Assembly (NCBI RefSeq): GCF_013155125.1
Contig: NZ_CP053564.1
Coordinates: 6,641,501 to 6,705,500 of the forward strand
Length of the DNA stretch: 64,000 nt
Source of the DNA: Pseudonocardia broussonetiae
GTDB lineage: Bacteria; Actinomycetota; Actinomycetes; Mycobacteriales; Pseudonocardiaceae
Direction of reading: 5' to 3'
Below are positions 17,327-27,000 of this stretch, piece after piece (position 1 is the stretch's first letter; each line of letters begins with the position of its first letter). The position numbers and the translations under genes are program-made. Under the pieces are notes generated by a model, which searched no databases, was not told the origin of the DNA, and saw only the letters and a program-made list of their open reading frames with translations.

Positions 17327-20300
17327 TCACCGGGCCATGAAGACCTTGCGAGCCTCGGCTCGTTCCGGGGTGGACACGAAAGCCTGGCCGACACCGAGGT
17401 TCTCCAGGGCCGTCGACATGTCCTGACCGGTCCGTCCGCGCAGGAACCCGGCCACCTTCTTGCTCTGCGGGAAGTTGCACCGGAACACCACCTTCGTCCC
17501 GGCGTTGCCGAGCACGTCGCGGTGGAAGTCGTCGACGCCCTGGCTGGCGACGACGACGGCCACGCCGTACTTCCGGCCCTCCTTCATGATCTTGGGCAGC
17601 GTCACGTCCCGGGCGAGTCGATGGGCCTCGTCGAGGACGACGGCCAACCGCAGCTGGGCGGTCTGCCCCCACCGGAACATCTCCCGGTAGACCTTGCGCA
17701 GGACGAAGGCACCCGCCGCCAGCTGCACCTGCTCCATCAAACCGTGGACGTCCAGCACCACACCGGACCGCAGGAGATCGGCGAACCCCCGCTCGTCGGG
17801 CCGGTCGACGAACAGCCCGAAGTCCGTGAGGGGACGCAGGCGGGCCGCGACGTTGCGGCCCCGTCCGCCGCGTTCCCGTTCGGCCACGACCTCGGCCAAC
17901 CCGGTCATCGTCGGCAGCCCCGTCGGTCCCCCGATCGAGCCGAATCCATGTTCCCGATACAGGTCCCGCACCGCTTCGTAGACCACGTTCTGCTGGATCT
18001 CACCGAGGTCGCAGACATAGCCGATCACCTCCGACAGCTCCCAGGCCGCCTCCGCGTAGCGGGAGTGGTCGTCGTCGCGCAGCTCGAAGGGCGACAGGGC
18101 GAGGCCCTCCGCGGCGTCCAGCACGGCGGCGCCGCCGGCCGGATCGGCCGCCATGTCGCCGTGGAAGTCCAGGACCAGTGCAGGAAGGCCCTGATCGGCG
18201 AACGAGTCGAGCACCCGCCGGGTGGTGACGGACTTGCCCTGACCTGGGATGCCCAGCACGAACATGTGCGGGCTTCCAGACGTGCTGATCCGCCATCGCA
18301 CCTCTGCCGCGTTGCCGTCCTGGCCCAGGTGGACGTCGACTACCGCAGGAAAGTCGCCGGCCGGCCCCGGCTGGTCTGCAGGCTCCTCCGCCTCCGTCGC
18401 GTCGGCCGAGTCCGCCACCGGACGCGGAGGCTCGGGAGACGGATGCGGGCGGGCGGGCGGCGCCGACGCTGGCTCGGCCGTTCCGGGCCCTCCCGGGCCG
18501 GAAGTATGGTCGGGGTAGGAGCCCGGGTCGGCGCCACCCGGGTCCGGGTGGGGCTCGGGTCCCGGATCGGAGTCAGGTCCCGGATCGGAGTCAGGTCCCG
18601 GATCGGAGTCAGGTCCCGGACCGGAGTCAGGTCCCGGACCGGAGTCAGGTCCCGGACCGGGTCCAGGTCCAGGTCCCGAATCAGGGTCTGGTTCCGAATC
18701 GGGACCCGGTCGCGGGTCGGGGTCCGGGCCACCCGGCGGTCCCGCGACCGAGGCCAGCCCCGCGGGACCGAGGTCGGCCGCGGTCACCACGTGGATCGGG
18801 ACGCCCCGGTGCTCGCGCGGCACGTCGGGCTGGTCACCGAGGCTCACGAGATACCCGGTCTTCGGGAACTCAGGCACCAGCTGGCCGTCCTCCAGCCGCT
18901 CGAACAACCGCTCGGCGTCAGCCCGCCGGGCCGCGCCCAGCAGGCCCATCGCCACGGCCCGTTCGGCGTGGTGCCGCAGGATGCCCACCAACCGGGCACG
19001 CTGAAGGTCGGCGTCGATGCGCGGCGGGTCGGTGCGGAAGAACGTGTTGCGCAGCATGTCCTCGGTGGCGTCGAGCTGGTCCACGATCTCGTCGGCCAGC
19101 TGCGCAGGCAACACGGCGGCCCGCCGCGACTTCACCTCGACGCACTCCATCCGCATCGTGCGGGCGGTGACGCGGACGAGCAGGACGTCACACCGCTGTA
19201 CGCCGCCCGCCACAGCGTCCCCGAAGACGTCGAGGTGAGCGTCGACGGGCACGACGATCGTGTCCCGAAGGTCGCCGCGAGCGCCGAGGTAGGCCATCAA
19301 CGCCGCCAGGCTCACGGCTTCGGTCGCGAGCGTGGACCGGCCGATCAGACGCAGGGCGAGCCGTCCCGAGACGATCTGGAGGTGGTGCAGGACGGCCCGG
19401 ACGGACTCGTCGACGGCGGCGAGATGGAGCTCCCCCATCGCGTCCGCCAGCAGCCGCTGGACCTCCTTGCGGTGTGCGGTGGTGACGGTGAGCCGCGGCC
19501 CGAGGCCCTCCAGGAAGTCGGGGGCGTAGTCCAAGATGTAGGTCTCGTCCGTGGCTGCACCGGCCGTGAACAGGTCGATACCGAGGTGCCGGTCGAGCGT
19601 CAGCACCCAGTCGGCCCGGTCGTGCGCCGCGTTCAGGGTGGCCTGCTCGCCGTCGCGCAGGGCAGCGGTGACGGCCGTGCCGGTGCCTCCACCGAGCTGG
19701 GCGGCCAGCGCTGCGCTGTAGGCCCGGTGGGCGTCCACCGCCTCGGCGGCGCCGACCCCTTTGCGCGAGCGCAACGCGGCCGAGGTCTGCCACTCGATCG
19801 TCTCGGACGCGGCGAGCCGGAGGTTCGTCGTCGGCGTGAGCAGGTTGTGGAACGACGACGCCACCGAGGGGAGCTCGGATCGGCCCGTCGCGCTGATCCG
19901 GGCGAGGTCGGCCAGCACACCCAGGTGAGCGGCCGAGGTCTCCGACGACAGCTGCTCGGCGGGCCGCACGCTCAGCCCCAGCAGCGGGGTGAGGTAGGAC
20001 CGGGTCCCCTGCACCTGGCGGACGGCGACGTCGGCCTGCAACTCGGTCAACGCCGGCAGCGGGTCGGTGAGCGAGCGCCGCCTGCTGAACGCGACGATCT
20101 CGACGCGCGCCGGCGCCTGCCCGACCTCGTCGTCCTCCTCGTCCTGCCCGGCGAGCACCGAGGAAGCGAGCGCGTTCGCGAGCAGCTCTCCCGAGCCGGG
20201 GTTGAACGCCAGCAGGCGCAGCGACTCCTGACCGGGATGGACGCGGCGGTACGCCGTGAGCCGCTCGGCGACGATCGCGGGCGGCACGCTCGAACTCACG

Positions 20301-22426
20301 TCGCGGCGGCCCAGGCCGAGCACGTCGAAGACCGCCTGGACGGCCGCACCGGGTTCGGGCTCCTCCGGGTTCAGGTAGATGCCGGTACCGAGCGTGGCCT
20401 CCCGCGTGTAGACGTACGCCTTCGGTTCGGGGCTGAGCACGACGTGCGGCAAGTTCGCCGGGGTCACCCGCCCGGCCAGGTCGGCGTCGACCGAGCGCCG
20501 CCGTTCGGTGCGGGTGCCGGCCCGGGTGAGAGCCTCGGCCCACTCGTGGAGGACGGCGTCGTAGCCGGCGAACCAGGCGAGCCGCAGCGGGTGCAGCGGC
20601 AACACGATCACGGTGGCGATGGAGGCGCCACCCGCTGTGTCGACGGAGAGCATCACCGTGTCGAGCGTCAGCAGGGAGACCCGGGTCTGCTCGTCGGGGA
20701 CCGAGTCGAGGGCCCTCCGGTAGCTCTGGCAGTAGGCGAGCACCTCGGAGCGCAGGTCGGCGTCCCAATGCAGTGTCTCCGGGATGTCGCGGGGCCACCG
20801 GGAGGCGAGCTCCTCGAACAGGCGGCGCCTGCGGTCGGCCAGCGCGAGCGGGAGCGTGCCGGGGATCGGTGTCATGTCGGCGGCGCCCACCACCTCACCC
20901 AGGCGGCCTGCGGCCTCCCATGCGACGGCCCGTTCCGGGCCGGGATCGGCCATGATCCGGCGCTGGAGCCCGGTGAGCGCAGGGCTGGTGGCGAGCAGCG
21001 CGGTCCGCCGACCGCCGACCCGCACGGTGAACTCCGACTCGGCCTCGTCCCAGGTGGGCGACTCGAGGTCGAGGTCGTCCTGCCCGTCGAGCGCGGCGCC
21101 GATCCGGGCGAGCGGCAGCGACAGCGCTGACGCCCGGCGGGTGGCGCCCGGCACGATGTCCGCCTCCCACCGCACCGCGAACTGCTGGCTCTCCTGGACG
21201 GCGACCGAGCCGTCGGTGAGCAGCACGGGTTGCCCGGCGGAGTCGAGGGCGGTGAGCCGCAGCATCAGGAGCGCACCGGCCGTCAGGTTCTCCTCGTCGA
21301 AGGAGATCCGCACCGTCGCCGTCCGCTTGTCCCCCTTCACCGACTGGGTGGCGAGCGGCTCCGTGTCGGCGTCGCGCAGGTCCTCAGGAGGTAGCGCCTC
21401 GATCAGCCAACGGTCGATGCCGTCCGGGCGCGGCGGCTCGGTCTTCCAGTTCAGCTTTACCGACGCGGGATCGTCCGGCCCGGCCTCGGCGTAGGGCAGC
21501 TCGCCCGGTGACTGCTGGCGGAGCTGGGTGCCGGTGCGTAGCGCGCCGTCCTCCTTGAGAAACGGCGTGACGACGACGCGATCGGCGTCGACGCTGTGTT
21601 GCTCGGCCAGCGGCCAACCGTCGAAGGTGGGGGCGAGCGACGACGCGACCAGCGCGGCCGCCCAGGTCGGCACGTCCGACAGGTCGACGTCGGGCCGGGA
21701 CAGGTAGCGGGTGATCCGCTCGCGCTCGGACCCCTCCTGCAGGCCTGCGGTGTCGAGCCGGTCCGCCACCGGTGCCACGGCGCGGCGCGGTCGGGCGATG
21801 GCGCGCACGCAGCGCACGTTGCGGTCCAGGCGCGGCACCAGTTCCGGTCCGCCGAGGTCCGGGACCATGCCGACGACCGAGAGCTCGGCTCCCACCGTCT
21901 CCCAGGTCGGATCGACCGTCACCGCGGCAACGTAGCGCGCCCACGCCTCCACCGGCCGTGACCGGCTCAGCGCCCGCGCCACCCGGTTGACCGCGGAGCG
22001 GAGCTCCTCGTCGAGGCCGGCCACCAGCTCGTCCCCGGCCGCCCGCAGCAGCGTGGCGACATCGATCCGCTCGAAGCTGTTGTCGAGCGAGCTGGCCGCC
22101 GAGCCGCTGCCGATCGGCACGAGCAGCAGCAGCACGCGCAGCTTGCGGTTGCGCAGCTCGACGGCACGCTCGGCCGGGATCGACGTGCGACCGTCGGCGT
22201 CGTCGCGGGACTCGGCCAGCAGGTACACGTCCAGCGCGTCGGCCGGAACGCCCCGCCGGAGCGCAGCGACGAGCGCGAGCCCGTCCTCGGGGCGAATGCT
22301 GTCGATCCGGACGCAGTGCCCGGCGCTGCGGTCGACGAGCTGCGCGGCGACGTAGCGGGCGATGACGCCGATCACCACCTCCGGCAGGGCCGCACTCGAC
22401 TGGGCCGGCGGGGACAGCACGGGCAT
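17327..22426 (-). CDS. HerA/FtsK-type ATPase with internal PD-(D/E)XK-like motif (DptH/MAD8-like)
   Basis: 1699 residues; the ATG at 22424-22426 overlaps the stop of the preceding gene (TGATG). The C-terminal ATPase (~1360-1699) has Walker A VLGIPGQGKSVTTRRVL (~1397), a HerA-type LVLDFHGDMA, Walker B LRLAVVLDEAHRLARD (~1595) and VAVVVASQGVDDF. This is the hexameric DNA translocase group that includes HerA and DndH/DptH. Near residue 1095, RCDVLLVRV followed by ECVEVKSRR has the D and E-x-K spacing of PD-(D/E)XK nucleases. Residues ~1235-1340 are a Pro/Gly/Asp linker built partly from an 18-bp tandem repeat. The first ~1000 residues are not recognised. It follows the kinase and the 543-residue protein, an order I recall for MAD6-7-8. 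It probably moves on DNA and may cleave it. Confidence 0.75.
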   Translation of the reverse strand: MPVLSPPAQSSAALPEVVIGVIARYVAAQLVDRSAGHCVRIDSIRPEDGLALVAALRRGVPADALDVYLLAESRDDADGRTSIPAERAVELRNRKLRVLLLLVPIGSGSAASSLDNSFERIDVATLLRAAGDELVAGLDEELRSAVNRVARALSRSRPVEAWARYVAAVTVDPTWETVGAELSVVGMVPDLGGPELVPRLDRNVRCVRAIARPRRAVAPVADRLDTAGLQEGSERERITRYLSRPDVDLSDVPTWAAALVASSLAPTFDGWPLAEQHSVDADRVVVTPFLKEDGALRTGTQLRQQSPGELPYAEAGPDDPASVKLNWKTEPPRPDGIDRWLIEALPPEDLRDADTEPLATQSVKGDKRTATVRISFDEENLTAGALLMLRLTALDSAGQPVLLTDGSVAVQESQQFAVRWEADIVPGATRRASALSLPLARIGAALDGQDDLDLESPTWDEAESEFTVRVGGRRTALLATSPALTGLQRRIMADPGPERAVAWEAAGRLGEVVGAADMTPIPGTLPLALADRRRRLFEELASRWPRDIPETLHWDADLRSEVLAYCQSYRRALDSVPDEQTRVSLLTLDTVMLSVDTAGGASIATVIVLPLHPLRLAWFAGYDAVLHEWAEALTRAGTRTERRRSVDADLAGRVTPANLPHVVLSPEPKAYVYTREATLGTGIYLNPEEPEPGAAVQAVFDVLGLGRRDVSSSVPPAIVAERLTAYRRVHPGQESLRLLAFNPGSGELLANALASSVLAGQDEEDDEVGQAPARVEIVAFSRRRSLTDPLPALTELQADVAVRQVQGTRSYLTPLLGLSVRPAEQLSSETSAAHLGVLADLARISATGRSELPSVASSFHNLLTPTTNLRLAASETIEWQTSAALRSRKGVGAAEAVDAHRAYSAALAAQLGGGTGTAVTAALRDGEQATLNAAHDRADWVLTLDRHLGIDLFTAGAATDETYILDYAPDFLEGLGPRLTVTTAHRKEVQRLLADAMGELHLAAVDESVRAVLHHLQIVSGRLALRLIGRSTLATEAVSLAALMAYLGARGDLRDTIVVPVDAHLDVFGDAVAGGVQRCDVLLVRVTARTMRMECVEVKSRRAAVLPAQLADEIVDQLDATEDMLRNTFFRTDPPRIDADLQRARLVGILRHHAERAVAMGLLGAARRADAERLFERLEDGQLVPEFPKTGYLVSLGDQPDVPREHRGVPIHVVTAADLGPAGLASVAGPPGGPDPDPRPGPDSEPDPDSGPGPGPGPGPDSGPGPDSGPGPDSDPGPDSDPGPDSDPGPEPHPDPGGADPGSYPDHTSGPGGPGTAEPASAPPARPHPSPEPPRPVADSADATEAEEPADQPGPAGDFPAVVDVHLGQDGNAAEVRWRISTSGSPHMFVLGIPGQGKSVTTRRVLDSFADQGLPALVLDFHGDMAADPAGGAAVLDAAEGLALSPFELRDDDHSRYAEAAWELSEVIGYVCDLGEIQQNVVYEAVRDLYREHGFGSIGGPTGLPTMTGLAEVVAERERGGRGRNVAARLRPLTDFGLFVDRPDERGFADLLRSGVVLDVHGLMEQVQLAAGAFVLRKVYREMFRWGQTAQLRLAVVLDEAHRLARDVTLPKIMKEGRKYGVAVVVASQGVDDFHRDVLGNAGTKVVFRCNFPQSKKVAGFLRGRTGQDMSTALENLGVGQAFVSTPERAEARKVFMAR
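18558..18665. repeat. 18-bp tandem repeat inside the ATPase gene
   Basis: On the plus strand the unit GGTCCCGGATCGGAGTCA occurs three times exactly (18558-18611), then twice with one base changed (18612-18647), then as a decayed sixth copy to 18665. The period is a multiple of three, so copy number can change without shifting frame. It encodes a Pro-Gly-Pro-Asp-Ser-Asp/Gly hexapeptide that links the nuclease-like part to the HerA domain. Similar but more diverged proline-rich sequence continues on both sides. Confidence 0.9.
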
Positions 22427-24057
22427 CAGGACGCTCCCAGTGGGTGGTGGACGACCTGCACGGAGAAGTCGTCGGACAGGCTGTCGAAGCAGCCGAGCAG
22501 CTGGAGGCGACGCTTGAACGCCTCCAGGTTCGCCGCCGCGGCGGCCCGCGCCTCGGCACCGTCCTGGCGCGCGGGGGGGCGGTCGATCAGGAGCCCGAAC
22601 CGGTCACGCAGGGCGGCGAGGAGCTCGTGCAGCGGCATCGTGGGACGGACGCCCGCACCGCCCGGGCGCAGGAACACGGCGAGCAGCAGCGCGGTGAGCA
22701 GTTCGTCGCTGGGCGCGTACCGCCAGGTCCGCCGGCTGCGTTGCTGGCCGTCCAGCAGCCCGTAGGGCTTCTGGAGCCCCCCGACAGACCAGAACCATTG
22801 GACGGCGGCCGCAGTGGCCGGGTTCTGGTTGACGTGCTGGAGGACGTCGAGCAGCTTGTCCAGCTCGGAGGAGTCCCCGCCCTGTATGCGCTGCAGGAAC
22901 TCCTGTTCCAGCTCGGTGACGTCCGGGCCGGGATCGAACACCAGATCCTCCAGCCGGCTCAGCGCGTACGCCTCGACTCGCGGGTGGGTGCGCAGGGACG
23001 CCGCGTGGGCCAGCTGCTCCGGGCGGGTCATCGTGGCGCGCCGTTCCTTCTCCGACGCCATCCGCTCGAGCGCGTTCTGCACCACGACGAAGGTCATGCG
23101 GTCCCGGAACGCCAGCCGGACCCGGTCCAGGTCACGTTCCACGCAGCGCCGGCTCATCCGGTCGGACTCGGAGTCGAGCACCCCGGTGAAGTCGCAATAG
23201 AGCTCCAGCGTCGACGACGACGGTTCCTCCCGCATGTCCGGCGGCAGCTCCCCGGTGCGCAGCAGGTCCCGCGCCGCCGCGTCGACCCGCAGGCTGAAGG
23301 TGAGGACGCTGAGGGCGAGCAGCGCGGCGAAGCTCGACATCAGCGCCTGGGTCGGGAGCCGGTGCCCGTACTCGGTGAGGTGGGACAGCAGCAGGGTCCC
23401 CATGTCGTCAGCGACTCGCGGCAGCGGGCTGTTCGGCTGCAGCCCCTCGATCTCCTTGGCGTCGCTCATCTCGAAGCCCTCGACGAACCGGAGTTCGAGC
23501 AGGGCCCCGATGTCGAGCTGCGCCGCGTCGGCGAGCCGGGGCTCCCAGCGCGGCTCCGGCCCGATGACGATGCCCCGCCCGACGGCGGCCCCGACCATCT
23601 CGCGCAGGTCGCGGCGCTCGGCGCGAGAACCCCTGCGGCCCACCGCCGCGAGGAGCAACCGGTAGACGAAGTCGTCGATGCCCCGATGGCGTTCCCGGCG
23701 GGTGGGCAGCCCAGCCCGGTACGCGGCCAGGGTGAGGGGGGCGACCGCCAGCATCTGCTCCCCGGTGCGGCTGCGGCCGACTGAGCCCATGTCGACCACG
23801 CAGGAGCGCAGCCACCCGTCCAGGAGGGCCTGGTCGTCGGCGTTGTCGAAGCCGTTCACGAATCCGCTGTTCAGCAGGCGCTCGCGGTATCCGGCGAAGT
23901 CGCGGGCGTCGGTCTTGGAGCGGGCCGTCCGCCCGCCCTTCACGCACAGCTCGAACAGCTGGGGCAAGACCCGATCGGTATCCGTGTCGAGCAGGGAGAA
24001 CACCGTGAGATCGCGGTACTGGTAGGTCTTCAGCGCGGGTGGCAGTTTGATGGTCAT
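22426..24057 (-). CDS. Defence-operon protein of unknown function (MAD7 position)
   Basis: 543 residues; ATG at 24055-24057 overlapping the kinase stop as TGATG (a GTG codon directly before it is also possible). I do not recognise a domain. The protein is mostly helical and charged, with conserved-looking blocks such as LTVFSLLDTDTDRVLPQLFE near the start and GLLDGQQRSRRTWRYAPSDE near residue 450. The DGQQR string recalls DUF262, but the surrounding FQR and VNSGG motifs are absent, so it may be chance. It lies between the kinase and the HerA ATPase with overlaps on both sides, so it is surely part of the same complex or pathway. By position it matches MAD7 of the methylation-associated defence system, as I recall it. 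Confidence 0.7.
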   Translation of the reverse strand: MTIKLPPALKTYQYRDLTVFSLLDTDTDRVLPQLFELCVKGGRTARSKTDARDFAGYRERLLNSGFVNGFDNADDQALLDGWLRSCVVDMGSVGRSRTGEQMLAVAPLTLAAYRAGLPTRRERHRGIDDFVYRLLLAAVGRRGSRAERRDLREMVGAAVGRGIVIGPEPRWEPRLADAAQLDIGALLELRFVEGFEMSDAKEIEGLQPNSPLPRVADDMGTLLLSHLTEYGHRLPTQALMSSFAALLALSVLTFSLRVDAAARDLLRTGELPPDMREEPSSSTLELYCDFTGVLDSESDRMSRRCVERDLDRVRLAFRDRMTFVVVQNALERMASEKERRATMTRPEQLAHAASLRTHPRVEAYALSRLEDLVFDPGPDVTELEQEFLQRIQGGDSSELDKLLDVLQHVNQNPATAAAVQWFWSVGGLQKPYGLLDGQQRSRRTWRYAPSDELLTALLLAVFLRPGGAGVRPTMPLHELLAALRDRFGLLIDRPPARQDGAEARAAAAANLEAFKRRLQLLGCFDSLSDDFSVQVVHHPLGAS

Positions 24058-27000
24058 CACGGCACCCGCACGATCTTCTCGCCCTGCACGGTGGCGCCGA
24101 CCGAGCGGCCGGCCCCGTCGACAATGCGGACGCTGCCTGCCGGCTGGAGCCGCAGCTGGTTGCCGAAGCCCTCGATCTCCTGGCGCAGGGCGGCCGACGC
24201 CGGATCTCCCAGCACCTCCCCCGCGGCGGCCCGCAGCAGCAGTTCAGCGGTGTCGAGGGTGATCCGCAGCCGGGCGCGGGACCCGTCGTGCTCCAGTACG
24301 AGCAGGTCGGGGAAGGACTCGACGTAGGCGGAGGCAACGGTGTCGGTGCGGAGCGTGAACTCCTCGGCCCGCAGCTCCTTGACCACGACGATCGCGCGCA
24401 CCGCTGGGTCGTCGAAGGTGCGGTCGCGCAGGGCAACGTGCTCTCCCGCGTACCCGACGTAGGCCAGCACCCGCGACAGCCCGCGCAGCAACACGGTCCG
24501 CGCCTTCTCGGGATCGTCCAGGGCGTCGAGGTAGTCGAGCAGGTAGCGATAGCTGCGTACCTCGTGCTCGGCACCGGGCGCCGACCACTCCCCGAAGAAC
24601 AGCCGGCGTTTGAGACTCGCCATGACCCCGATGTCGACGGCGGACAGATCCGGCAGCACGGTCGGGTCCGAGCGGGCGGCGCGGGCCGCCCCCGGGGCCG
24701 ACAGGGTGGCCGGGTCGAGCTCCGACCATTCCTGCACGAGGTAGTCGCCGCTCCCGTCGGTGAAGGCCAGGTCGGCTGTGCGGCGGTCGGCGCCGGCGCC
24801 GGGGTCCTGGCCCCGCCCGTGCTCGACGTGGACGTCGGCGCAGGAGCGGTTGCCCGTCACGAGGAAACCGAGTGCCGACCGGACGTCGCGCACCGTGGCC
24901 CGCCTGCGCCGGCGCAGGTGACTGGTCAGCAGCAGGGTCCAGACCCCGTTCTGGGCGCCCCGGGTGCGGAGCAGTGCGGCGTTGGCCCGGATCGGGCAGG
25001 TCGCACGAGCCACACAGCCCTCGCACGCCGTCCACCGCTTCGGCTCGGTGACCGCGGCGAGGATGTCGAGCCCGAGGCCGCCTCCGTGGGGCAGCGCGAG
25101 CGCGCGGCGCTTGAGATCGACGAGGACGATCCGGCTCCCCGGCCCGGCCGGGGCCCGGCGCTGCCGCTCCATCTGCTCGGCCACGGCGGGATAGAGCTCC
25201 TCGTGGTCGGTGAAGAAGTCGACGATACGTCCGTCGTTCGCGGCGAGCAGCACCGTCCGGCGGGACGGATGCTCCCCGGCGGCGGGATCGAGGGCGGCCC
25301 GGATGAGCGCGTCGGACGAGAGGTCCCCGTGCGACTCTGACGCGTCGTAGACCGCGACGAACGTGTGTCCGTCCACGGTCTTGCGCCACCCGGCCGCGTC
25401 CCCGGTGCCCGTGGCGCCTGCTCGGTCGAGGGCGTCGCCGACCTGCACCAGGAACGAGGTCTTACCGTCCCCGGGGTTGCCGCTGAGCACGACGACGTCG
25501 AGATCGCGACGCAGGATCGCCGGCAGCAGACCGGAGTCGAGCACCGTCGGGACGTAGGTCTCCTGCGCGAACAGGTCGTCGAGGCCGCGGTTCCCGGCGT
25601 TGCCCACCCCGCTCCCGCGGTACAGCCCACGCAGCGCGTCGACGGTCGGATTAATCACCCGGGTACCGGCGACCGCCTCCGAGTCGCGAGCCTGCTGGAT
25701 CCGGTCGGCGAGGGCGCGGGCGTCTCCGGGCCGGGCCGCGGGCTCGAGATGGAGGGCCTCGTACAGGGTCGCGAGCAGGGCCCGCCCGTAGTGCACCTGG
25801 TCCTCCGCGCTCGGCGCGACGACGTCGCGCTGGTCGACGTCGGCACCCCGGTAGGGGTACCGGCCGAGCACCGCGGTGAGGACGGTCGCGGCGGCGCTGT
25901 AGATGTCCGCCGCCGGCGACCAGTGCCGCCGGGTCCACACCTCGGGCGCGGTGAACGGGGGTGACCCGACGGCCGACTGTGCGGCGTCGGTGGCGGCGGC
26001 CAAGCCGAAATCGATCAGCACGGCGTGCCCGTCGGGCCGGACGACGACGTTGCTCGGGCTGACGTCGCGATGGTAGATGTGCTGGTCGTGGGCGTCGGCC
26101 AGGCCGCGCAGCACGTCGACAGCGATACGCCGGACCTCCTCAGGCTCGAACCGCAGGCCGGCGGCCCGCAGGTGGTCGCCGCGCTCCTTCAACGTCGGGC
26201 CCTCGATGTACTGCTGCACAAGCACGCCGGGTTCGGGCTGGGGAAGCACGCGGTACGGCCGGGCGCAGTGCGCACTGTTGATCGCGTCGGCGTGCAGGAA
26301 CTCGGCCTTGACCTGCTCGGCGCTGACCCGCTCGGGCCGCAGGTGCTTGAGCACGCGGAGCTTGTCGACCTCCTCGTCCACCGCCAGCCAGCTGACCGCC
26401 CAGGCTCCCTCGCCGAGCTTGTGCTGCACCCGGAACTGGCCGCCGACCAACGTCCCGGGCCCGATGTCCCGCGGGGCGGGCGGCCCGGGTCGGGGGCCCG
26501 TGGCGGCGGCCGCCGCGGCCGCGTCCAACCGGTCGGCGGGGGTGACGGCCAGGCAGCGGGCGAGCGTGGCACCAACGCCCGGGTAGGCCGCGGCCCGTTG
26601 CCGGGCCAGGTCGTGGTCGGGTTCGTCGGACGGGTCGCCGTGCAGCCACTGCACGAGGCACAGCGCGAGGCCGTACACGTCGTCGCGCGTCTGGTAGAAG
26701 GCCAGGGTCGTGCCCGGCGGGAGGAAGGCGGCCGAGCGGTGCTCGTCGTCGAGTGCGGGGGCGACGGTCAGGGCCTCCGGCAGCCGGGACCGGCTGAAGT
26801 CGCGGAACCGCACCCGGTTGTGCCCGGTCACCTCGACGCTGCGCAGCTGCAAGGCCCGGTGCATGATCCCCTCGCCGTGCACGGTAGCGAGGGCGGTGAA
26901 CGCGTCGTGGACGACGGCGGTGCCGATCTCCTCGGGGACGCGCCCGCTCGCGTCGGGCTCGGGCCGCCGCTCGGACGCGAGCTTGCCCAGGCTCGTCCCG

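Noticed and set aside
17222..21130. Long plus-strand frame antisense to the HerA ATPase
   Set aside because: Shadow of a gene with strong Walker motifs; no recognisable domain of its own.
22426..24057. Calling the 543-residue protein a DUF262 nuclease because it contains DGQQR
   Set aside because: The other DUF262 motifs (FQR near the start, VNSGG) are missing, and the string is near the C terminus rather than at residue 80.
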